64,000 bases of DNA from Paenalcaligenes sp050487225 (lineage in GTDB: Bacteria > Pseudomonadota > Gammaproteobacteria > Burkholderiales > Burkholderiaceae_B), in the NCBI RefSeq assembly GCF_050487225.1, contig NZ_JBKQGY010000004.1, positions 186,001 to 250,000 of the forward strand, given 5' to 3'. This document shows positions 16,333 to 24,700 of this stretch, in pieces. The translations under genes and the position numbers were made by a program. Every line of letters begins with the position of its first letter. The first letter of the stretch is position 1. The notes under the pieces were generated by a model that ran no database searches, was not told where the DNA came from, and saw only the letters and a list, made by a program, of their open reading frames with translations.

Positions 16333-17217
16333 ATGATTATGTTAATAAATAAAATCCTGAAGCGTCTATGTGTTGCAATGGGTACCGCTGTTTTTGGCCT
16401 AGGGTTATTGGGAACTAGCAGTGCCTATGCCCAAGACAAAGGTACTGTGCATTTGGCCTATGTAGAGTGGTCTTCTGAAGTAGCCTCTACCAACGTGATG
16501 CGCGTCTTGCTGGAACAAGCTGGCTACGATGTGAAAATGAGCTCACTGACGGGTGCTGCAATGTGGCAAGCCGTCGCAAACGGTGATGCTGACGCCATGC
16601 TGGCAGCGTGGCTGCCTACTACCCACGAAGATTACTTCGAGCAATTGGGTGACAAAGTTGAAGACTTAGGCCCTAATCTAGATGGTACTAAGTTGGGTTT
16701 GGTAGTACCTGCCTACACAGAAATTACCTCTATTGAAGAGCTGAACGACAATGCCAAGAAATTCAATAACGAAATTATTGGTATTGATCCCGGTGCTGGC
16801 CTGCAACGCCTGACCGGTGATGTAGTAGACCAGTACGAGTTGAAACTGCGTTTGCGTGATGGTACGGATGCCACCATGACAGCGGCTCTGGCGAACGCCA
16901 TTCAAAACAAAGAAGACGTTGTGATTACAGCGTGGACACCACACTGGATGTTTGCCCGTTGGGATCTGAAATACTTAGAAGATCCTAAAGGTGTTTATGG
17001 TGGTGCAGAGCAAATTCACACTATCGCTCGTAAGGGTCTGAAAGACGATAAGCCAGAGGCATATGCCATTCTGGATGCCTTTAACTGGACTACCGACGAC
17101 ATGGGCGAAATCATGTTGATGAACGAAGAAGCCGGTAGTGATCCGTATGAAAATGCCAAAAAATGGGTAGAAGCCAACCCAGAAAAAGTACAAGCCTGGA
17201 TGCCCGCTACTGAGTAA
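16333..17217 (+). CDS. Glycine betaine/proline-type ABC substrate-binding protein
   Basis: About 294 residues, OpuAC/ProX fold. A signal peptide ends SSAYA-QDK. The mature part has the aromatic-box features of quaternary-amine binders: VHLAYVEWSSEVASTN, MLAAWLPTTHEDY and VVITAWTPHWMFARWDLKYLEDP. Start is uncertain between ATG 16333 and 16339; GGAG at 16325 serves either. It is followed by ProV- and ProW-like genes, forming an osmoprotectant or choline/carnitine uptake operon. Confidence 0.9.
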   Translation: MIMLINKILKRLCVAMGTAVFGLGLLGTSSAYAQDKGTVHLAYVEWSSEVASTNVMRVLLEQAGYDVKMSSLTGAAMWQAVANGDADAMLAAWLPTTHEDYFEQLGDKVEDLGPNLDGTKLGLVVPAYTEITSIEELNDNAKKFNNEIIGIDPGAGLQRLTGDVVDQYELKLRLRDGTDATMTAALANAIQNKEDVVITAWTPHWMFARWDLKYLEDPKGVYGGAEQIHTIARKGLKDDKPEAYAILDAFNWTTDDMGEIMLMNEEAGSDPYENAKKWVEANPEKVQAWMPATE

Positions 17218-17253
17218 GCCACGCCGTGGTGAACCAGTAATGTCGCTATAGGC

Positions 17254-17285
17254 ACAAGGCCGGGCGCATTGCGACCCGGCCTTGT
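17254..17285 (+). other. Intercistronic hairpin after binding-protein gene
   Basis: ACAAGGCCGGG and CCCGGCCTTGT form an 11-bp perfect stem with a 10-base loop, followed by a weak T-rich stretch. It separates the binding-protein gene from the ATPase gene and probably acts as a partial terminator or mRNA stabiliser. Confidence 0.7.
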
Positions 17286-17314
17286 ACTTTTCAATTACAG
17301 TAAAAGAGGAACGG

Positions 17315-18517
17315 ATGACGAATAATCGAACTGTAAAAATCAAAGTCCGTCAGTTAAGTAAAGTGTTTGGTGCTAATCCTGAGCGAGCACTGGCTTTACG
17401 TAAGCAGGGTAAAAAGCGCCCTGAGATTTTTGAACAAACTGGTCAAACCCTAGGGCTGTACGACATCAATTTTGATGTGTACGAGGGTGAGTTGCTGGTC
17501 ATTATGGGTCTGTCCGGGTCAGGTAAGTCTACGCTGATCCGTTGTTTGAATAGACTGATAGATCCTACCGAAGGTCAGGTAGAAATTGCCGGACAAGACA
17601 TCACCAAGTTATCTGAAAAAGAATTACTGGCCGTGCGCCGCCAGCATTTCTCTATGGTGTTTCAGAACTTTGCCTTGTTCCCGCACCGAACTGTGCAGCA
17701 AAACGTAGAGTTTGGGCTAGAAATACGCCACATGGAAAAAGAAGAACGTGGCCGTATTGCTGTAGACGCACTAGAGCAAGTGGGCCTTAAAGGCTGGGAA
17801 GACTCCTATCCTTCACAACTGTCAGGCGGTATGCAACAGCGCGTGGGTATTGCGCGAGCGCTGGCTAACGACGGCAGTGTGTTGTTGATGGATGAGGCCT
17901 TTTCGGCGTTAGACCCATTGATTCGTAAAGACATGCAGCAAGAGCTACAAGAGCTGCAGTACCGCACGCGTAAAACCACTATTTTCATCACGCACGATTT
18001 GGATGAGGCACTCAACATTGGTGATCGCATTATCTTGCTGAAAGACGGTGAGATTGTGCAAGAAGGTACGCCAGAAGAAATACTCAGTAAGCCCGCCGAT
18101 GACTATGTGGCTCGCTTTATTGAAGGGGTGGATAAGGCACGTGTGCTAACAGCCAGTAGTGCCATGCGTTCGTCACGAACCACGGTGCGCCCAGATGATG
18201 GCCCACGTACAGCCTTGCGCAAAATGAGTGAAAACAGTATCGACTCGGTGTACGTGACGACCCGCGATAGACGCTTAATAGGGCTGATTGAAGCGGCTGT
18301 ATTGCGTAAAGCCATACAAGAGCAGGCGCAAAGCATACAAAACTATATAGATACTGACATTCCTAAAGTAGGGCCGGACGAACCGTTGAATCAACTGTTT
18401 GGGTTGTTCGATCGCAGTATTCCTGTCGCCGTAGTGAACGATAAAGATCAGTTATTGGGCGTGGTGGTGAAGGGTGCCGTGTTGGATGAACTGGCTAAAG
18501 CAGGAGAAACCTCATGA
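17315..18517 (+). CDS. ProV-type glycine betaine ABC transporter ATPase
   Basis: A 400-residue QAT-family ATPase. The N-terminal extension LSKVFGANPERALALRKQGK is typical of ProV/OpuAA; Walker A is GLSGSGKST, the signature LSGGMQQRVGIARAL, Walker B VLLMDEAFSALDP. Residues about 280-400 hold a CBS pair, the osmotic-sensing module in this family. ATG 17315 follows AAGAGGAA; an ATG 33 bases upstream lies in the hairpin region and is rejected. The stop overlaps proW by four bases. Confidence 0.92.
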   Translation: MTNNRTVKIKVRQLSKVFGANPERALALRKQGKKRPEIFEQTGQTLGLYDINFDVYEGELLVIMGLSGSGKSTLIRCLNRLIDPTEGQVEIAGQDITKLSEKELLAVRRQHFSMVFQNFALFPHRTVQQNVEFGLEIRHMEKEERGRIAVDALEQVGLKGWEDSYPSQLSGGMQQRVGIARALANDGSVLLMDEAFSALDPLIRKDMQQELQELQYRTRKTTIFITHDLDEALNIGDRIILLKDGEIVQEGTPEEILSKPADDYVARFIEGVDKARVLTASSAMRSSRTTVRPDDGPRTALRKMSENSIDSVYVTTRDRRLIGLIEAAVLRKAIQEQAQSIQNYIDTDIPKVGPDEPLNQLFGLFDRSIPVAVVNDKDQLLGVVVKGAVLDELAKAGETS

Positions 18518-19359
18518 TGAGTAGTATTCCAACCTTACCCCTAAGCCGGTGGATTGAGCAGGGGCTTAACTCGCTGACCTCTAGCTATTCTGGCGTCACC
18601 CGTAGCGTGTCACGCTTTACTCAAGATGGTATTGATCTACTGAACGATGGTTTGTTGGCATTGCCAGAGTGGTTGCTGATTGCGGCCTTTGCACTGCTGT
18701 GCTGGCGTGCGTCGGGCTGGCGTTTAGCTATAGGTGCTGTGGCAGGTTTGGGTTTGATCTGGAACCTAGGCTTGTGGGTGCCCATGATTCAAACCTTAAC
18801 GCTGGTAGTGATCGCCACCTTAGTCGCGATTGTGATCGCCTTACCTATTGGTATTGTGGCCGCGTTGTCTAACCGCTTATATAAAGTGGTGATGCCGCTC
18901 TTGGACTTCATGCAGACCATGCCGGCGTTTGTGTACCTGATTCCTGCCATTCCGTTTTTTGGTATTGGTGCGGTATCGGCCATTTTCGCTACAGTGATTT
19001 TCTCTATGCCACCCGCGATACGCCTGACGATTTTGGGCATACGCCAAGTGCCAGAGGACTTAATCGAAGCTGCTGATGCCTATGGTGCAACACGCCGCCA
19101 AAAACTGTTTAAAGTACAGTTACCCTTGGCGTTGCCTACCATTATGGCTGGTGTGAACCAGACCATTATGTTGGCCTTGTCCATGGTAGTGATTGCCGCC
19201 ATGATTGGTGCCGATGGCTTGGGTAGCGAAGTATGGCGTGCGATTCAACGACTGCGTTCTGGTGATGGTTTTGTCGCCGGTATTGCTGTGGTGATTCTGG
19301 CCATGTTGCTAGATAGACTGACGCAATCTTTGCAAAAGCGCAGCAGCAATAAGAAATAA
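18514..19359 (+). CDS. ProW-type glycine betaine ABC transporter permease
   Basis: A 281-residue integral membrane protein. The N-terminal about 50 residues are amphipathic, then come several membrane spans and the binding-protein-dependent transport (EAA) loop EAADAYGATRRQKLFKVQLPLALP. The motif MQTMPAFVYLIPAIPFFGIG is typical of ProW/OpuAB. ATGA overlap with the ATPase gene indicates translational coupling. Confidence 0.93.
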   Translation: MMSSIPTLPLSRWIEQGLNSLTSSYSGVTRSVSRFTQDGIDLLNDGLLALPEWLLIAAFALLCWRASGWRLAIGAVAGLGLIWNLGLWVPMIQTLTLVVIATLVAIVIALPIGIVAALSNRLYKVVMPLLDFMQTMPAFVYLIPAIPFFGIGAVSAIFATVIFSMPPAIRLTILGIRQVPEDLIEAADAYGATRRQKLFKVQLPLALPTIMAGVNQTIMLALSMVVIAAMIGADGLGSEVWRAIQRLRSGDGFVAGIAVVILAMLLDRLTQSLQKRSSNKK

Positions 19360-19379
19360 ATGGCAGTAGTAAAAATAAA

Positions 19380-19407
19380 AAGGCTTGGAGATATCCAAGC
19401 CTTTTTT
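19380..19407 (+). terminator. Rho-independent terminator of betaine-type operon
   Basis: AAGGCTTGGA (19380-19389) and TCCAAGCCTT (19394-19403) form a perfect 10-bp stem with a 4-base loop, followed by TTTTTT. Confidence 0.92.
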
Positions 19408-19419
19408 GTGTCCATAGCC

Positions 19420-19555
19420 CCTGTCATTATTGCTTGAGAAAGGGCGGTAAACCTATCAGTAATCCGAGTACTCGGGGGCGTAGAGAAAACTTTTGTGATT
19501 TGGTGTCTCGCATCACAAAGAATATTTCTGTAGCCCCAGAGCAGGCAATGAATAC
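19420..19555 (-). repeat. Dispersed intergenic repeat (inverted copy of the 13.5-kb repeat)
   Basis: Read on the minus strand, this region aligns by eye with 13500-13645 over about 130 bases: shared segments include ATTCAT-GC, CTTTGTGAT, GAGACACCAAATCA, TCTCT-CG-CCCCCGA and GCCCTTTCTTGG/GCCCTTTCTCAAG. It contains the palindromic element TTTTGTGATTTGGTGTCTC...ATCACAAAG. It lies between the betaine operon terminator and the convergent monooxygenase gene. Confidence 0.7.
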
Positions 19556-19563
19556 TGTTTTGA

Positions 19564-20559
19564 CTACAGCGATTTAAAGGCCTCAGCCGCCAACGTATAC
19601 GAATGCAAACGCGCTTTCTGGTCGTAAATATTGCTGGTGACAATCAGCTCATCGGCTTGGGTATTCACCAGTGTTGAGTGAATCTTCTGACGAACGGTGT
19701 CCACGTCGCCAATAGCTGTGCAGTGCATCATATGGTTGATAAGCTCTTGTGCTTGTGGGCTGGCGTTGTCCATATAGCCCGGTGCTGGCGGCGGTAGGGT
19801 AACCGGTTTGCCTGAACGCAGGCTCACAAACGATTGCTGCCACGATGTGGCAAGGTCTTCAGCTTCTGCCGTGGTGTCCGCAGCAAAAATGTTAAAGCCC
19901 AGCATCAAGTACGGTTTGTCTAAGTATTTGGAGGGGCGGAAATGCTGTCGGTAGATTTCGCAGGCATGCGCCAACTGAGCAGGTGCAAAGTGAGAAGCAA
20001 ATGCATAAGGCAGCCCCAGTGCAGCAGCTAATTGCGCACCGTACAAGCTACTGCCCAAAATCCACACGGGTACTTTACTGCCTTTACCGGGTACTGCCAG
20101 TACCGGCTGTTCAGGTTCGTCGGACAGGTAGTCCATCAGTTCCAGCACATCGCGTGGGAACTGTTCGGGGTCAGAGTTTAAGTCACGACGTAAAGCTCTA
20201 GAGGTAATTTGGTCAGACCCTGGTGCACGGCCTAGCCCTAAATCTATACGACCTGGGTACAGACTTTCCAACGTACCAAATTGCTCAGCAATCACTAAGG
20301 GGGAGTGATTGGGCAGCATGATGCCACCAGCACCTACGCGTATGCGTTGCGTTTGCGAGGCCACGTGGCTGATCAAAATGGAGGTGGCGGCGCTGGCAAT
20401 GCCGGGCATGCCGTGATGCTCGGCTAGCCAATAGCGGCTAAAGCCTAATTGTTCACAGTGTTGAGCCAGTTCAGCAGCACGAAGGAAGGCATCTCGGGCG
20501 GTCCCCCCTTGAAGAATAGGGGCTAAATCCAGCACAGAAAAAGTGGCACGAGTAGACAT
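19564..20559 (-). CDS. Luciferase-like flavin-dependent monooxygenase (LLM class)
   Basis: A 331-residue TIM-barrel protein of the bacterial luciferase superfamily, YhbW-like. Visible are the N-terminal LDLAPILQGGTARDAFLRAA, YWLAEHHGMPGIASAATS, and GRIDLGLGRAPGSD. Such proteins use reduced flavin to oxygenate a small organic molecule; the substrate is unknown. It is monocistronic. Confidence 0.9.
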   Translation of the reverse strand: MSTRATFSVLDLAPILQGGTARDAFLRAAELAQHCEQLGFSRYWLAEHHGMPGIASAATSILISHVASQTQRIRVGAGGIMLPNHSPLVIAEQFGTLESLYPGRIDLGLGRAPGSDQITSRALRRDLNSDPEQFPRDVLELMDYLSDEPEQPVLAVPGKGSKVPVWILGSSLYGAQLAAALGLPYAFASHFAPAQLAHACEIYRQHFRPSKYLDKPYLMLGFNIFAADTTAEAEDLATSWQQSFVSLRSGKPVTLPPPAPGYMDNASPQAQELINHMMHCTAIGDVDTVRQKIHSTLVNTQADELIVTSNIYDQKARLHSYTLAAEAFKSL

Positions 20560-20658
20560 GTTAGTGAGTCCTTGTAACAGACAACGATACCCATATCATA
20601 GGGCAGTTAAAACCCGTTATGATGGCGACAGGTGATGTTTATTTTGGGAGAAAGGTGA

Positions 20659-21498
20659 ATGACTGAAACACAGCTGATCGAAAACTCAACGTTATCTTTG
20701 CTACAGACGTTTGGGGTCAATCTGCTTTTAGCTGCTCTTATCCTTATTGTTGGATGGTGGTTATCGTCGGTGGCAGCGCGGTTTTTGCGCAAGTTTTTAA
20801 CGCGTATGCCGCACATGGATCGCACAGTGATCCCTATGCTCACCATCGTGTTGCAATGGTTTATACGTATTATTGTGCTGATTGCTGTATTGGCACGTTT
20901 TGGGGTGCAAACCACCAGTATCGTAGCCATGCTAGGTGCGATGGGGTTGGCGGTAGGCTTGGCCTTGCAGGGCACCTTGCAAAACGTGGCATCGGGCATC
21001 ATGTTGCTGATACTGCGCCCTATTAGCGCTGGTGAGTTTGTCTCAGTCGTAGGGCAGGGTGATGGTACGGTAGATGAGGTGGGCTTGTTCCTGACACGCT
21101 TCATACAGGTTGACGGTATTGAGTTCACTTTACCTAACAGCTCAATTTGGGGCAGTGCCATCATTAACTACAGCCGCAACAAAACTCGTCGTATGGATGT
21201 AGAAGTTGCTGTGCGTTATGGTGATGATCTGGATAAAGCCATTAGTACCTTGAAGCAAATGGTAGAAAGCAACGAGAATGTGCTTAAAGATCCAGCGCCT
21301 CAAGTAATGGTGACGCAATATAAAGACAGCACCATTGTGGTGACCGTGCGTGTATGGAGTTTGGCCGAGAAATTTTGGGACTTGCGTTTTGAGTTATTAC
21401 GTAGAGCCCCACAAGTGCTGCAAGCACAAGGCCTGCGTATTCCTGTACCAGTACGTGAAATCAGTGCACCTAACGATGCAGAAAAAGCCAGTGCGTAA
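20659..21498 (+). CDS. mscS: Small-conductance mechanosensitive channel MscS
   Basis: A 279-residue protein of the size of E. coli MscS. Three N-terminal membrane spans are followed by the pore helix region MLGAMGLAVGLALQGTLQNVASGIMLL, the Ala/Gly-rich TM3b signature, and then the soluble beta/mixed cage domain (GTVDEVGLFLTRF; FTLPNSSIWGSAIINYS). It releases osmolytes on hypo-osmotic shock. Own terminator downstream. Confidence 0.93.
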   Translation: MTETQLIENSTLSLLQTFGVNLLLAALILIVGWWLSSVAARFLRKFLTRMPHMDRTVIPMLTIVLQWFIRIIVLIAVLARFGVQTTSIVAMLGAMGLAVGLALQGTLQNVASGIMLLILRPISAGEFVSVVGQGDGTVDEVGLFLTRFIQVDGIEFTLPNSSIWGSAIINYSRNKTRRMDVEVAVRYGDDLDKAISTLKQMVESNENVLKDPAPQVMVTQYKDSTIVVTVRVWSLAEKFWDLRFELLRRAPQVLQAQGLRIPVPVREISAPNDAEKASA

Positions 21499-21528
21499 TA
21501 GCATGCTGTAGCGTAGTGATACACAAAA

Positions 21529-21557
21529 AACCCGCCCTATGTAGGGCGGGTTTTTTT
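21529..21557 (+). terminator. Rho-independent terminator of mscS
   Basis: CCCGCCCT (21531-21538) and AGGGCGGG (21543-21550) form a stem with a 4-base loop and flanking A/T runs (seven T residues after). Confidence 0.93.
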
Positions 21558-21661
21558 ATGCATGGCCTAACGAGAGTTGTACACGACTACGAGTAAGAAG
21601 TTGCGTGAGTGGGGCGTAAATAGGGTGTAGCGGTGATCTGGAAAAATCGTTGTTTTTGGCT

Positions 21662-21685
21662 GATATCACCAATTTCAGTGATATC
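21662..21685. promoter_or_regulatory. Inverted repeat upstream of autotransporter
   Basis: GATATCAC and GTGATATC are perfect 8-bp arms separated by eight bases, about 100 bp before the autotransporter start. It may be a regulator site; no adjacent regulator gene is seen. Confidence 0.4.
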
Positions 21686-21787
21686 GCTACAGAGATGAAC
21701 TTATTAGAATCCGGGGGAATAGATGGTTAATAAGTGTTAAGGGCAGCCGCCCAAAGCGATCTACAACAAAAATTGGGAAGAAACAGT

Positions 21788-24700
21788 ATGAATCATATTT
21801 ATAAATCGCTTTGGAGCATGGCCTTAGGCACATGGGTGGCGGTGCCGGAAACTGCGCGTAATCACCAGGGGGGTACGGCAAGTAGTAGTGCGAGCTTAGT
21901 GACAACTAGACCCGTGTGGCGCAAGCAGACTCTGATACTCGCCATTGCTATGGCATGGGGCAGTTTGGCAGTAGCTCCCGTTTATGCACAGTGGTGTGAA
22001 ACAACTGGCTCTCAGGTAAGTTGTAGCGGTTCTGCAAAGGGGTATGAGTCTAGTATCGATAATTTGACAGTAAATATAGAGTTTGGCGCTATTGTCAGTC
22101 CACGGGATGCTGCAAGGTATGTGATGCTCCTGCCAGGTAGCAATATTAGCTTCACTAATTCTGGGCAGGTCGAGGCTTCTAAGGATGCTGTTGGTCGTGC
22201 TAGGTCAGCGGTATTGATCGGTAATAGCAATAGCAGTACTCATAATATTAGGAATAGAGGTTTCCTAGTGGGGACTTTTGGAGATGATCTTACTAATATT
22301 GATGGCGTTGCGTTAGCGGTTCACAATGGTGCTAATGGTTCCACAGTGATTACGAATCATGGAGATATTCAGGCTAAGGCGATTAATGGCAGTACTAAAG
22401 CGGCAGCAGATGCTCCAGTGATTATTGTTCATAGTCCGGGGAACACTTCAGAAGGGGCGGGTTCCCAAGTTAGGTTTGTGAACGAGTCATTAGCTACTAT
22501 CACCGGACGTATCGCGTTTCAAGGAACGTCAAACAGTGATGGTAATTCTTTCACTAACGCAGGTAGGTTGAACGGTAGTCTGCATATGGGCACAGGTGGA
22601 AGCGCTAACCATTTTTATGCTGTGACAGGCTCAATCCTGACAAGTGATTGGGGCGTGGCCACCGAGACAACAAAAGATGGCCTGGTGTTTGCTGCCACAG
22701 GCACTGTCAATGCTGGCTCAGCCAATAATGGCAATACCTTAACACTAAAAAACGCCACGGATGGTGACGGTATAGGGTCGGGCGGCTCGGGAGGAATAGC
22801 TGGCGATCAGTTCCTGAACTTTAGCCATTTAGTTGTTAACGGCGGTACATGGAACCTGTCTGGCAACCTCTTTCCATCAAGCACCTTAAATCCTACAGTA
22901 GTGCTTAATGATGGCGTGCTGAGTACCACAAGCACAGCATTAGGTAATGCCGTGGTGATAGCCAATGGCGGTACGCTTCATGCAGCTGGAGGAGCGGACA
23001 TGATTAGCAATGCCATCACATTGAAGGGCTCTCTCATTGTGGATTCCAGTAATGCACTCACGTTGGCAGCGCGTATTGATGGCACAGGATCACTGTTGAA
23101 ACAGGGTGCGGGGACATTACGGTTAGACGGTAGTAACACCTACAGTGGCGGCACAGAGTTGCATGCTGGAAAGCTGCTGCTTAGTAACAACGCGGCTGTA
23201 GGCAGTGGTGAGTTGAGGGTAACAGCGGATGCTACCTTGGATAATAGTAGCCCTATATCTATGACTAATTCAGTTGCGGTGAGAGCTCAACTGACAGTGG
23301 CAGGCAGTCAGAATATGATGCTGGCCGGCGTGATTAGTGGCAGAGGGTCATTAGTCAAGAATGGCTCAGCAATATTGACCTTAGCTGGCCAGAACACCTA
23401 TACAGGGAATACGACTGTTAACGCAGGGCTTTTGCAGTTGCAAGGGAATAGTAGTCTAGCCAGTGCCCAGGTTACCGTGAACAAGAATGCCACCTTAGCA
23501 GGACAAGGTGTGTTGGCTGGTAATGTTCAGGTTGCTACAGGGGCGATGTTAGCGCCTAGTGACGAAATGGGTGTGAATGGCCTGACGATCAAGGGCAACT
23601 TGATCATGGCGCAAGGTAGTCTACTGGGGGTGGAGCAGGGAGCCAGCACCAGTGTAGACGGGGATCTTGCCTTAAATGGTGTGCAGTTAGCTGTGCAACA
23701 AGCCAATGGCTTGGGTTTGGGTGTATACCGACTGTTTGATTATAAAGGTACGCTAAACACGGCTAATAGAGGGATAACTGGCATTCCAGCGGGTATGGCA
23801 TTGCAGTATTTGCATGATAAAAAACAGATTAACCTACTCAGTACTCAGGGCCACATACTGAGTTTTTGGAATGCTAGTGGTGTAGCCTCAACAAACAGCT
23901 TTGGCGGTACTGGTGTATGGAGTGTGGGTGCTACTACCTGGTCAGATGCGCAGGGTACCCTGATAGGAGCCATGCTTCCACAGCCAGGTTTTGCCATCTT
24001 TACGGGAGATGCCGGTACCGTTTCAGTAAGTAATCAGGACGGAGCAGTGCAAGCCATCGGCATGCAGTTTGCCAACGATGGTTATGTGATGGATGGCGAT
24101 ACCTTAACGCTAGTCGCTGGCAGCACAAATTCCGGCCCAGTGGAAATACGTGTAGGTGATGGCAGTGCTGTTAGCCATAGATGGCAGGCTACCATCAAGA
24201 ACGTCTTAGCGGGTAGTGATGGCTTGAATAAAACGGGTGCTGGCACATTGCTGCTAACGGCTGTTAACCGTTACAGCGGTGGCACTACGGTATCTGCTGG
24301 TACGCTGTCAGTAGAGCAGGATGCGAACTTAGGGCAAAGCGGTGAAGCAGTCACCCTGAACGGCGGGCGTTTGCAGATTACCGGTACCAGCTTTACCAGC
24401 AATGGTAACCGTGTCTGGGGGGTGGGTGCTCAGGGCGGTACCGTAGATATTGCGGATAGTGCCAATCTATTCACGCTAGACAGTGATTTGTCTGGTAGCG
24501 GCGTGTTCACCAAAGCGGGTGATGGCACCTTGGTGTTGACAGGTGCAAACAGCTACAGTGGTGGCACGGTTATTGATGGCGGTACGTTGGTGGCCAGTGT
24601 GGCCAATTTAGGCAGCGGAACGATTAAGACCAATGCCGAACTACAGTTAGATCAAGGTAGCAATGCCACGTTATCGCAAGCCATAGAGGGCAGTGGTAGT

